This document shows positions 16,284 through 23,571 of a stretch of 64,000 nucleotides of DNA, piece by piece (the stretch's first letter is position 1; every line of letters starts with the position of its first letter). The translations under genes and the position numbers were made by a program. The stretch is taken from the NCBI RefSeq assembly GCF_000619945.1, contig NZ_KK211043.1:40886-104885 (forward strand). The letters run 5' to 3'. The notes beneath the pieces were generated by a model. That model did no database searches. It was not told the DNA's origin and worked only from the letters and a program-made list of their open reading frames with translations. The DNA comes from Clostridium lundense DSM 17049. GTDB lineage: Bacteria; Bacillota; Clostridia; Clostridiales; Clostridiaceae.

Positions 16284-16291
16284 AATATATC

Positions 16292-16318
16292 AGCTTCTTA
16301 TAATATTTATATGAAGCT
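16292..16318 (+). terminator. Weak hairpin after the membrane-protein gene
   Basis: AGCTTC/GAAGCT arms with an AT-rich interior are followed by TTGGTT rather than a T-run. Probably a weak terminator for the defence operon. Confidence 0.4.
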
Positions 16319-16369
16319 TTGGTTAATAATATAATCTTTAAATTAATAGGTATATAAATTAAAAAGTAG

Positions 16370-16397
16370 TTGCATTCTTGTTTAATTATAGTATAAT
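16370..16397 (+). promoter_or_regulatory. Promoter of the leader RNA / nuclease gene
   Basis: TTGCAT (16370-16375), 16-bp spacer, perfect TATAAT (16392-16397). It predicts a transcript start near 16404, about 200 nt ahead of the ORF at 16606. Confidence 0.65.
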
Positions 16398-16456
16398 AAT
16401 ATTAACAAGTAAAATAATCAATTTAATTAAATGTTTTTGGATGTATATTAATTTTT

Positions 16457-16540
16457 ATGAAAATAAATAATATAAATGCAGGCTCACTAGCTGAGGAAAT
16501 CGTAATGGCCGATTCGGGCACTCCCCTGTTAAAAAAATAA
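16457..16540 (+). CDS. Possible 27-residue leader peptide
   Basis: ATG at 16457 opens a 27-codon frame (MKINNINAGSLAEEIVMADS, then GTPLLKK) within the leader RNA. No good ribosome binding site precedes it. Its NAGSLA segment is encoded by a 19-nt sequence matching 18/19 bases of 16918-16936 in the downstream gene, in the same codon frame (NAGPLA). It could be a regulatory peptide or chance. Confidence 0.3.
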   Translation: MKINNINAGSLAEEIVMADSGTPLLKK

Positions 16541-16561
16541 TCGTGAACGGTAGCCATTGGT

Positions 16562-16585
16562 AAAAACTCCTTAACGGGAGTTTTT
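16562..16585 (+). terminator. Terminator between leader RNA and nuclease ORF
   Basis: AAAAACTCC-TTAACG-GGAGTTTTT, a 9-bp stem followed by ATTT. It lies only 20 bp before the ATG at 16606, so expression of the ORF would require read-through. Confidence 0.75.
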
Positions 16586-16605
16586 ATTTCGTTTAAGGAG
16601 AAAAT

Positions 16606-17364
16606 ATGGATATAACCAATATACAAAAGTGCGCTAGCTTTTATAAAACAGAATATATGGAGAAATTTTATATAATAACGACTTTTTATGGAAATGGTTT
16701 TGTGTTGGTTGCTGAAAAAGGCAATTTTCCTCATTTGATGGGTATTAATAAAGCAGTATATAAATCAAATGGTTACAGGAATCCAAACAGGCTATATGAA
16801 GATATAATAAGTGGTATAAGAGTATCAAATAAAATAATACCTAATAATATTGCTACTACTTCAAAAATGTATAAGAAAGCTTTAAATTTTATGAAGTCTA
16901 CAGATATATTCTGGCATAATGCAGGCCCACTAGCTGTTAATTACAATGAGACTTTGAGTTCAACTAAATTAAGTAATGTTTCGTTATTGTTAGTAGATAT
17001 AAAATTAGGTTACATGACTGGTTGGATTGAAAACACAGATATATTATTAAATGCTGAAAGTAAATTAAAAAAGTATTGTTTTTGTACATGGATTGACGAA
17101 AGTAGTGGGACTCAATTACAAAAAGAAAAGTACATGCCTTCCCAAAATATAGAGATTATTAAAAATGTTTTAGCATTTGATAAAGATTCAAAATTAGTTC
17201 AACAGAAGACATATTCGTATACTAGAGATCAAAAGAAAGAAATTTTACTATCTGTTGAACGTAATGGGAGTAACTTATTGTTAGATAGTATAAACGAAAG
17301 ATATTATAAGGAGATTGCGATAGAGGAAACAATTCATTGTAAAATTAATGGAATTACATATTAG
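16606..17364 (+). CDS. Putative PBECR4-type nuclease/toxin
   Basis: 252 aa, soluble. The segment FYIITTFYGNGFVLVAEKGN, then FPHLMGINKAVYK matches the N-terminal signature of PBECR4 (phage Barnase-EndoU-colicin-RelE-like nuclease) domains, in which a strand pair is followed by an xFxHLxG(L/I) motif. LYEDIISGI and KALNFMKSTD follow as expected, and LLLVDIKLGYMTGWI closes the domain at about residue 145. The C-terminal 100 residues are unassigned. AAGGAG precedes the ATG. These domains are predicted ribonucleases in phage and toxin contexts. The promoter-leader-terminator arrangement upstream suggests tight control. Identification is by motif memory and is moderate; an unrelated accessory protein is the alternative. 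Confidence 0.5.
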   Translation: MDITNIQKCASFYKTEYMEKFYIITTFYGNGFVLVAEKGNFPHLMGINKAVYKSNGYRNPNRLYEDIISGIRVSNKIIPNNIATTSKMYKKALNFMKSTDIFWHNAGPLAVNYNETLSSTKLSNVSLLLVDIKLGYMTGWIENTDILLNAESKLKKYCFCTWIDESSGTQLQKEKYMPSQNIEIIKNVLAFDKDSKLVQQKTYSYTRDQKKEILLSVERNGSNLLLDSINERYYKEIAIEETIHCKINGITY

Positions 17365-17691
17365 AATAAGACTAAATAGATAAGTTAAAATTTTTACATT
17401 GTTTGATATTTAGAATTTTATATCTACGAGTTGTAAAAAAGAGAATTATTTGCAACTTATCTTATATTTATATTGGAAATCTCATTAATAGAAAAGAGAC
17501 TTCAAAATCTATGTTATAGTGATTCTAAGATGATTCTATTAACTTTCAAATACCTTAATCATCTCAAATAATAGAAGTAAAATAAATAATAAAAGCCTCA
17601 ATAACAAGCAGTTATTAAGGCAAGATAAACTTCAATAGTAGAGTGGGAATAAAAGATAAAATCTATATAAAGCTTTGTAAATCAATATAAT
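17365..17691. other. Non-coding gap with a minus-strand hairpin
   Basis: No ORF is supported. An 11-bp stem (GCCTCAATAAC with GTTATTAAGGC, one mismatch) at 17596-17622 has a T-rich tail on the minus strand only, so it would terminate leftward transcription. Confidence 0.4.
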
Positions 17692-17776
17692 AGTGGAGTA
17701 AAACCAAGTTCGATTAATAGGGAAGCGTGAGAGTGCCTTAAATCATGTATTCGGATTTGTTTTACTCCACTTTTTT
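17692..17776 (+). ncRNA. Candidate structured RNA closed by a 13-bp stem
   Basis: AGTGGAGTAAAAC (17692-17704) pairs perfectly with GTTTTACTCCACT (17759-17771), followed by a T-run to 17776. The 54-nt interior folds further: AAATC/GATTT near 17740-17758 and an AGG...CCT arm around GAAGCGTGAGAGTG. The interior is much more GC-rich than the flanks. A TATAAT lies directly upstream (17686-17691), but its start point would fall inside the stem. It may be a small RNA, a complex terminator or a mini inverted-repeat element. No target-site duplication is apparent. Confidence 0.4.
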
Positions 17777-17876
17777 ATATGCTTTTTCTATAAATGATAT
17801 GTTGCAGAGCTTGTGAATGTTTATTTTGAAGAAATAGAATCAAAGTATTTTGATGAGAAAAAAATATATGATAATA

Positions 17877-17905
17877 TTGAAAAATACACCATAATTTGTT
17901 ACTAT
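17877..17905 (+). promoter_or_regulatory. Promoter of the membrane/PH-like gene pair
   Basis: TTGAAA, 17-bp spacer, TACTAT. The spacer (AATACACCATAATTTGT) is nearly the same as that at 18674-18690 ahead of the lipoprotein gene. Confidence 0.5.
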
Positions 17906-17931
17906 TAATATGATTTAGCAGGGGCGATATT

Positions 17932-18186
17932 ATGAGTAAAATTATAAAAAAAATCATATATTGTTTATCAATATTCATATGTAGTATTATAAGTTTGATA
18001 ACATTTTCCGCAAGTATATGTTCATTTAAGTCTAATAACAAATACATAGGAATAATGATGATTATGGTTACATTCGGCTTGGTATATATTATATATTCCT
18101 GTATAAGATATATGGAACAACTAACTAGTAAGGCGAATAATCCTTATTTAAGTGATGAGGACTTAGCTAAAATTGAATCAGGATAG
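17932..18186 (+). CDS. Small two-pass membrane protein
   Basis: 84 aa. Two membrane helices (about 8-28 IIYCLSIFICSIISLITFSAS and 37-58 YIGIMMIMVTFGLVYIIYS) are separated by a short polar loop, with a charged tail (NNPYLSDEDLAKIESG). ATG follows AGGGGCGATATT. Its stop is immediately followed by the TTG start of the PH-like gene, which implies translational coupling and a joint function. No family is recognised. Confidence 0.6.
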   Translation: MSKIIKKIIYCLSIFICSIISLITFSASICSFKSNNKYIGIMMIMVTFGLVYIIYSCIRYMEQLTSKANNPYLSDEDLAKIESG

Positions 18187-18591
18187 TTGATAACTATACA
18201 AACAAATGAATTTATATACAAACCTAATGAAATATGCCATTATGGTTCAAAAGCTCAGAGAATAATTACTAAAAATGAAGTTGTTGTCTATCAAAGCAGG
18301 TCATCAGAAGTAAATTATAGAGGTGGTTCAGAAGCAATAAGAACAAATGTAAATTGTTTTACTAATGGTAGCTTATTTATAACTAATAAAAGGGTATTGT
18401 TTATTTCCCTTGAAAACGGATTTGAAATACCTTTAAAAAAATTAACAGCAATTCAGATTGTGAAGGATAAGATTGTGAAGAATCACATTGTGAAGAATGG
18501 GTTAACATTTCAAGCATATGATAAAGATTATTTAATTATATTGGAAAAACAAGAATACCCTTATAAAATAGTTAATATATTAGTTGAGTAG
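18187..18591 (+). CDS. Bacterial PH/GRAM-like domain protein
   Basis: 134 aa. The core NGSLFITNKRVLFISLENGFEIPLKKLTAI follows the PH/GRAM-like pattern (strand, hairpin with TNKRxxF, then PLxxLxxI). VKNHIVKNGLTF and the closing EQEYPYKIVNIL-type helix region complete the fold. The TTG start at 18187 abuts the previous stop and has only weak CAGGA ahead, so re-initiation is likely. The domain usually binds membranes or proteins; paired with a two-pass membrane protein, it may form a membrane-associated complex. The direct repeats GATTGTGAAG around 18457-18495 encode an IVK-type triplet repeat in the protein. Confidence 0.5.
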   Translation: MITIQTNEFIYKPNEICHYGSKAQRIITKNEVVVYQSRSSEVNYRGGSEAIRTNVNCFTNGSLFITNKRVLFISLENGFEIPLKKLTAIQIVKDKIVKNHIVKNGLTFQAYDKDYLIILEKQEYPYKIVNILVE

Positions 18592-18602
18592 AATATAGGT
18601 TT

Positions 18603-18625
18603 AAGCACTCTTGAATGGAGTGCTT
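18603..18625 (+). terminator. Terminator after the PH-like gene
   Basis: AAGCACTC-TTGAATG-GAGTGCTT followed by TTATTATT. It is closely related in sequence to the terminator at 19350. Confidence 0.75.
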
Positions 18626-18667
18626 TTATTATTATCTAAAAGTAATGTTAGATAATAAAAGAGAATA

Positions 18668-18696
18668 TTGAAAAATTATGTATAATTTGTTATTAT
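18668..18696 (+). promoter_or_regulatory. Promoter of the lipoprotein gene
   Basis: TTGAAA (18668-18673), 17-bp spacer, TATTAT (18691-18696). The surrounding sequence closely matches the promoter at 17877. Confidence 0.55.
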
Positions 18697-18725
18697 TAGA
18701 ATAATATAACTGGAGGTGTGGTTGC

Positions 18726-19319
18726 ATGAAAAAAATATTAAGCACTATTTTTATTGTAATATTCATGATAACAATGAGTGGATGTGGAACAGGAAATTCT
18801 ACACAAACAACTTCTAAAAATAATGCAGAGGAAAAAGCTCAAGCAAGTAAAAATGAAGCTAAAAAAGAAGAACCTAAATTTCAATCCATTAAAAAAGATA
18901 CTATAAATAAAATAGAGAATTATTGTGAATTTAAAATAACTAATACTAAATTTGGAAAGAGAATTAATCCACCTAACCCAAGAGATATGTATACTTATTA
19001 TGAAGCTAAAGAGCCTGGGACAATCTATCTTGACACCACAATAGACATAAAAAGTCTTTTGACAGAAGGAAGAAGATCTAGTGAATTTTTATCAGTTAAG
19101 GTGATTTATGATAATAAATATGAGTATAAAACATTCTCTACAATAGAGGAAAAAGGTGGTACAGATTTTACTTATACAAACATAACATCAATAGAACCGC
19201 TGAAAAAGGGAATAATTCATTTCATAGCTGAAGTTCCTGAAGAAGTTCAAAAAGATAATAAACCATTGATGGTTGTTATAAATTTAAATAACAAAGAATT
19301 TAGCTATACTATTAGATAA
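18726..19319 (+). CDS. Lipoprotein of unknown function (DUF4352-like)
   Basis: 197 aa. A signal peptide with lipobox (FMITMSGC, Cys20) is followed by a low-complexity Ala/Lys/Glu linker. The globular domain from about residue 55 has alternating strands (CEFKITNTKFGKRI, GTIYLDTTIDIKSLL, KGIIHFIAEVPEEV), resembling the immunoglobulin-like DUF4352 fold of Gram-positive lipoproteins. It would be anchored on the outer face of the membrane. It has its own promoter and terminator, near-copies of those flanking the preceding pair, so the three genes look like one co-acquired set. Confidence 0.65.
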   Translation: MKKILSTIFIVIFMITMSGCGTGNSTQTTSKNNAEEKAQASKNEAKKEEPKFQSIKKDTINKIENYCEFKITNTKFGKRINPPNPRDMYTYYEAKEPGTIYLDTTIDIKSLLTEGRRSSEFLSVKVIYDNKYEYKTFSTIEEKGGTDFTYTNITSIEPLKKGIIHFIAEVPEEVQKDNKPLMVVINLNNKEFSYTIR

Positions 19320-19349
19320 TATAAGCTTATTTTATAATACAAGTGATAG

Positions 19350-19373
19350 AGCACTTACTTTAATGTAGGTGCT
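19350..19373 (+). terminator. Terminator after the lipoprotein gene
   Basis: AGCAC-t-TAC/GTA-g-GTGCT with loop TTTAAT, followed by TTTATTATT. Confidence 0.7.
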
Positions 19374-19582
19374 TTTATTATTGTTAAAAGTAATGAATAA
19401 ATATAGTTAATAGTGGTATATGGATTACTAATAATTTAAATACTTCATATGGTAATAAATCCATGGTTAACATGATAAAGATGCAAAATATTGTGGATAT
19501 GATAGTTACATTTGATATAATTATACTTATATGGCATAAACGCTAGTATAAGTTTTGGATATCAATAATATGGAGGAGTTAT

Positions 19583-20272
19583 ATGGATAAGATTTTAATT
19601 GTAGAAGATGATAAAGACATTAGAGATATATTAAGAATTTATCTTGAAGGTGAATTCTTCGAAATATGGGAAGCGGAAAATGGTAAGGAAGCTTTTGAGA
19701 TTCTTGAAAATAAAAAGCCAGATTTAGTTATTTTGGACTTAATGCTGCCAGATATAGATGGGCTAAATATTTGTAAAAATATACGCACTAAGTATAACTA
19801 TCCTATAATAATGATCACTGCAAAAACAGCAGATCAAGATAAAATAATAGGACTTACTTATGGTGCAGATGATTATATTACTAAACCGTTTAATCCTTTA
19901 GAAGTTTTAGCAAGAGTTAAAGCACAGCTTAGACGATATAAGCAATATGGTGAAGACATAAGGGATGATAATACTATATATTATAAAGGGTTAATATTAG
20001 AGAGGAAGAGTAGGCAGGTTAATTTAAATAATAAAGAACTTAAATTAACACCTACAGAATTTAATCTTCTTGAAATATTATTATTAAATAAAGGACAAGT
20101 CTTAAGTGGAGAAAAATTGTTTCATTTATTGTGGGAGCATGAGTATTATTCGAAATCTACAAATACAATAACAGTTCATGTTCGAAATTTAAGAGAAAAG
20201 ATGAAAGATTCTTTTGAGCATCCAGAATATATTAAAACTGTTTGGGGGGTAGGGTATATAATTGAAGCGTAA
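19583..20272 (+). CDS. OmpR/PhoB-family response regulator (VanR-like)
   Basis: 229 aa. Receiver domain 1-118: acidic pocket EDD (9-11), phospho-acceptor Asp in LVILDLMLPD (about 53), Thr in MITAKT, Lys in YITKPFNP. A winged-helix DNA-binding domain (about 130-228) follows, with LTPTEFNLLEILL and the recognition segment TNTITVHVRNLREKM. ATG follows ATGGAGGAGTTAT. It overlaps the histidine kinase gene by 11 bp, a typical coupled pair. The likely target is the ABC exporter operon immediately downstream. Confidence 0.93.
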   Translation: MDKILIVEDDKDIRDILRIYLEGEFFEIWEAENGKEAFEILENKKPDLVILDLMLPDIDGLNICKNIRTKYNYPIIMITAKTADQDKIIGLTYGADDYITKPFNPLEVLARVKAQLRRYKQYGEDIRDDNTIYYKGLILERKSRQVNLNNKELKLTPTEFNLLEILLLNKGQVLSGEKLFHLLWEHEYYSKSTNTITVHVRNLREKMKDSFEHPEYIKTVWGVGYIIEA

Positions 20273-21374
20273 GAAATGGAAATGGAATTATTATATTTTA
20301 TCATTTTGTGTGTTTATAGGGTTAATGTTATTTATTGATAATAAATTGGAAGGAACTGTAGCAGAGTATTTTGAAAGAACAATGTTATTTGACAGAGAAA
20401 AGGTGTTGTTTTGTGGAAGTATGGAGATTACCAGGGGAACCTTTTATTGGCCACGACTTAGAGGAATATTGACCGATATGGCTATTGGAGGTTTTGTTCT
20501 TTTAGAGATTGTTGTTTATTGGACATCAAGATACTCACAAAATAAAGAACAAAAAAGGATAATAAATGAGTTAGAGCAAAGAATATCTTTGCTAACCAAA
20601 GGAGAGATACCTGAAAAAGTTCAAGAACTAAAACTAATTGATTCTCAAATAAATAAAATTATAAGCGAGAATGAACTTGTAAAGCAGGAGATGTTAATGG
20701 AGATGAGCAAGAAAAATGATCTTGTAACTTATTTAGCGCACGATTTAAAGACTCCATTAACAAGTATTATTGGTTATCTTACAATTTTGGAGGAATCTGA
20801 GGTTCCAGAGAATGTGAGGCAGAGCTATATAAAAAAACTTTTAGAAAAATCCTATCGTCTTGAGGATCTAACCAATCAGTTTTTTGATATCACTCGCTTT
20901 AATCTTCAAGAAATTCCTTTGAACAAAAGTTCATTGGATGCAAAATTTTTCTTAGAACAGTTGACTGAAGAACTATATCCTTTACTTATGAAGAAAAGCT
21001 TAAAGTTTGATATAAATCTGCCTGATGGTATGATGATTTATGTAGATGGTCAATTATTTGCTCGAGTGTTAAACAATTTATTAAAGAATGCTATAGCATA
21101 TAGTCATAAGGATTCTATTATAAAAATAAATGGGACAATAGAAGAAAATAGTATAAAATTATTTATAGAAAATGATGGGGATGTAATAAGTGAGCAGGAA
21201 TTAAAACTTATATTTGAAAAGTTTTATCGAAGAGATCAGTCAAGAAGCCAAGCCGCTGGATCAGGACTTGGTTTGGCAATTGCCAGAGAAATTGTACAAA
21301 AGCATCAGGGTTCAATAGACGCGGAAAGCAAGAATGGACATACTGTATTTATTATTACTCTGCCTAATTCTTAA
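20262..21374 (+). CDS. Sensor histidine kinase (VanS-like)
   Basis: 370 aa from a TTG start inside the end of the response-regulator gene. Two membrane helices (about 9-24 and 66-86) enclose a short extracytoplasmic loop of about 40 residues. The HisKA motif is YLAHDLKTPLTSIIGYL with the phospho-accepting His; the ATPase domain shows N-box NNLLKNAIAYS, IENDGD, and G-box GSGLGLAIA. The small sensor loop implies detection of a membrane or cell-wall-active compound rather than a bulky ligand. It would phosphorylate the partner regulator. Confidence 0.93.
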   Translation: MKRKKWKWNYYILSFCVFIGLMLFIDNKLEGTVAEYFERTMLFDREKVLFCGSMEITRGTFYWPRLRGILTDMAIGGFVLLEIVVYWTSRYSQNKEQKRIINELEQRISLLTKGEIPEKVQELKLIDSQINKIISENELVKQEMLMEMSKKNDLVTYLAHDLKTPLTSIIGYLTILEESEVPENVRQSYIKKLLEKSYRLEDLTNQFFDITRFNLQEIPLNKSSLDAKFFLEQLTEELYPLLMKKSLKFDINLPDGMMIYVDGQLFARVLNNLLKNAIAYSHKDSIIKINGTIEENSIKLFIENDGDVISEQELKLIFEKFYRRDQSRSQAAGSGLGLAIAREIVQKHQGSIDAESKNGHTVFIITLPNS

Positions 21375-21408
21375 TAAAATCTTTATAAACACTAAATAAA
21401 TTATGAAT

Positions 21409-21457
21409 AAACCTTTCTTTTATCTTAGTTATACTGAGGATAAAAGAAAGGTTTTTT
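21409..21457 (+). terminator. 16-bp hairpin between the two-component and ABC genes
   Basis: AAACCTTTCTTTTATC pairs perfectly with GATAAAAGAAAGGTTT across a 14-nt loop and ends in a T-run. It lies between the kinase stop and the ABC ATPase start, so read-through or an internal promoter must feed the exporter genes. Confidence 0.8.
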
Positions 21458-21483
21458 GTTGTCTTGATAAGGAGGAAAAAGAT

Positions 21484-22347
21484 ATGAAATTATTTGTTCA
21501 TAATATTTCTAAGAAATTTAAAGATTTAAAGGCTGTTGATGATGTAAATATTGAGTTTACTCCAGGAATTTGGGGATTTTTAGGGCCAAATGGTGCAGGA
21601 AAAACCACATTGATGAGAATGATGGTTGGAAATATGAAGCCTAGTAAGGGAAAAATAATGTTAGATGGTGTGAGTATTGATGAACTAGGGGATGCCTATT
21701 TGGATAAAATAGGGTACTTACCTCAGCAATTTGGATATGATAAAAACCAATCAGTTGAGGATTTTCTCAATTATATTGGAGCATTAAAAGGCATTGATAA
21801 GAAATTAAGAAATGAACGAATCGGTGAATTATTAAATCAATTTAATTTATCAGAAGTTAGGCAGAAGAATATTGATAAGCTTTCAGGAGGTATGAAGCGT
21901 AGAGTTGGGATATGTCAAGCTATGCTAAATAATCCTGAGATTTTAATTGTAGATGAGCCTACTGCTGGGCTAGATATTGAAGAGAGGAGAAAATTCCGTC
22001 AATATTTAGCTAAAATAAGCAAAGAAAAAATTGTTATTTTGTCTACACATATTGTTTCAGATATTGAGTTTATTGCTAATTATCTTGTACTTATGGAAAA
22101 AGGTAAAGTGATTGCAGCAGGAGAAAGCCATTCTTTAATTGGAACACTTGGAGGTAATGTATTTGAGACAATTGTTGAAGAAAATGATGTGGTGAGGCTA
22201 GAAAATGAATATAGAATTATGAATTTCCGTAATGAAGGTGGTGGTCGGGTTACAATTCGTTATGTTGCAGATACTCCATTGGCAGATAGTAAAGTAGTTT
22301 CACCTTCTCTTAATGACTTTTATCTTTCAAAGGTGAAGGAGGTATAA
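21484..22347 (+). CDS. ABC transporter ATP-binding protein
   Basis: 287 aa. Walker A GPNGAGKTT, Q-loop YLPQQFGYD, signature LSGGMKRRVGICQAM, Walker B ILIVDEPTAGLD and switch His in LSTHIVSD are all intact. The C-terminal 70 residues are a typical extension of DrrA/CcmA-type exporters. The start at 21484 follows AAGGAGGAAAAAGAT; the longer frame from 21403 runs through the terminator. It energises the two membrane proteins encoded immediately downstream (gaps of 2 and 4 bp). Confidence 0.93.
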   Translation: MKLFVHNISKKFKDLKAVDDVNIEFTPGIWGFLGPNGAGKTTLMRMMVGNMKPSKGKIMLDGVSIDELGDAYLDKIGYLPQQFGYDKNQSVEDFLNYIGALKGIDKKLRNERIGELLNQFNLSEVRQKNIDKLSGGMKRRVGICQAMLNNPEILIVDEPTAGLDIEERRKFRQYLAKISKEKIVILSTHIVSDIEFIANYLVLMEKGKVIAAGESHSLIGTLGGNVFETIVEENDVVRLENEYRIMNFRNEGGGRVTIRYVADTPLADSKVVSPSLNDFYLSKVKEV

Positions 22348-22349
22348 AA

Positions 22350-23567
22350 GTGGATGTATTTTTTCAAGAATTAAAAAGACAGTTTAGGTTTAAAAGGCTA
22401 ACCACATATGTTCTAATTTCAATTACGTTGGCAGTACTATGGACACGGTTTATCGTAGGGGGAGCTGTTGAAAATTTTATGCAGACAGGATGTTACAAAG
22501 GTTATAAAGGTAAAGCAGCAATAGAAGTGGCAGCTAAGGATAGAAACGTTACCGCAGGAGAAATGACTGAAGATAAATTTCAAAGAGGTTGTGATGTGTT
22601 TCTCAATTCATTAAAGGGTGACGATGAAGAAGATATTGTGATGAACAAAGACTTATTGCAATATGCTATCTATGCTGACGCATTGGTTACGCAAGAGATT
22701 GAATTGAGAGAGGTAAGGGGGGAATCTACAAAAAATATTTTGCATATTCCTAAGGATGCAGGAAGACATTTTTATGAAAATGAAGACTTATATTATCGTA
22801 ATTATATTGATAAGAAAGCACATAATGAAAGTGAAAAGATATTGGCTTTGTCAATGTGGAATAAGGTGAAAAAACCTTACACCTATTATAGTGGATTCAA
22901 ACAATGGGGAGAAGGAATTGAACATATACAATTATTTTCTTTTGTGATTTTAATTATGGTGGGGATTTTTGCAGGTTCAATGATAGTAAAGGACAAAGAA
23001 AGCGGAATAGATGAAATTATAACTACTACAGTGAGGGGTAGGAAAAGTCTCACTGTAGCAAAGATTGTTATACCTTGGATTATGGCGTTTATTATATATC
23101 TTTGTGGAGTTGGTGTTTATGTTGTGATGCTGAAACAGCTATTGCCTGTGGATGCTTTAAACACATCAATGCAGATTGTTAATCTAAGTTTTCTTCCTTA
23201 TAACATAGGTGAATTACTTAGAAAACTGTTTGTTTGGGGATTAATTGGGGTTTTAACTATAGCAAGTTTTTCTACTTGGATTTCGTCTATATGCGAAAAA
23301 TCATCAAAAGCAATGGGAATTTCAATATTAGCAGTATTAGGAACATTTCTGTTTGCTTTATTTATTGATATGCATTCTTCTATTGTAGATGTAATTAGAA
23401 TATTGTTACCAGGGGGAATAGTATTTTCATACCCTAGATTTACAAAATTTCCAATCATAACGGTTTTGGGAAAAGCTTTTTGGATACCGTTGATTTCACT
23501 CGCAGCAAGCGGAATTATATTTTTATTTAGTACAGTATTCACTGTTATAAACTATATAAGGAGATAA
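22350..23567 (+). CDS. ABC exporter permease, first subunit
   Basis: 405 aa from a GTG start two bases after the ATPase stop, with GGAGG upstream. One N-terminal membrane helix, an extracytoplasmic region of about 160 residues (roughly 40-190, charged), then about five helices from 192 to the C-terminus, as in ABC-2-type exporters. The cytoplasmic loop KESGIDEIITTTVRGRKSL is the coupling segment that contacts the ATPase. With the next gene it would form the membrane channel of an exporter for a peptide, antibiotic or lipid. The substrate is unknown. Confidence 0.8.
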   Translation: MDVFFQELKRQFRFKRLTTYVLISITLAVLWTRFIVGGAVENFMQTGCYKGYKGKAAIEVAAKDRNVTAGEMTEDKFQRGCDVFLNSLKGDDEEDIVMNKDLLQYAIYADALVTQEIELREVRGESTKNILHIPKDAGRHFYENEDLYYRNYIDKKAHNESEKILALSMWNKVKKPYTYYSGFKQWGEGIEHIQLFSFVILIMVGIFAGSMIVKDKESGIDEIITTTVRGRKSLTVAKIVIPWIMAFIIYLCGVGVYVVMLKQLLPVDALNTSMQIVNLSFLPYNIGELLRKLFVWGLIGVLTIASFSTWISSICEKSSKAMGISILAVLGTFLFALFIDMHSSIVDVIRILLPGGIVFSYPRFTKFPIITVLGKAFWIPLISLAASGIIFLFSTVFTVINYIRR

Positions 23568-23571
23568 AGAG

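Larger units (their letters stand above)
16404..16585 (+). ncRNA. Terminated leader RNA upstream of the nuclease gene
   Basis: The interval between the promoter and the terminator at 16562 is markedly more GC-rich from about 16475 to 16560 than its surroundings. It contains short pairings: CTCA/TGAG (16482-16493), CCG/CGG (16509-16517), and AATGGC (near 16504) with GCCATT (near 16553). It also encodes a 27-codon ORF (16457-16540). An upstream RNA separated from a toxin-like ORF by an intrinsic terminator is the layout of RNA-antitoxin loci; tandem repeats typical of type III antitoxins are not evident. Confidence 0.45.

Noticed and set aside
16404..16600. Leader of the nuclease gene as a T-box or known riboswitch
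   Set aside because: No AGGGTGG-type T-box sequence and no consensus of the purine, fluoride, PreQ1 or c-di-GMP classes is visible.
17820..17910. Short in-frame coding-like stretch (VNVYFEEIESKYFDEKKIY) upstream of the membrane gene
   Set aside because: Only about 25-36 codons, no ribosome binding site, and it overlaps the promoter at 17877; it may be a relic but cannot be supported.
17775..18047. Minus-strand 90-codon ORF opposite the small membrane protein
   Set aside because: It overlaps the better-supported + strand gene with its own promoter and lacks a ribosome binding site.
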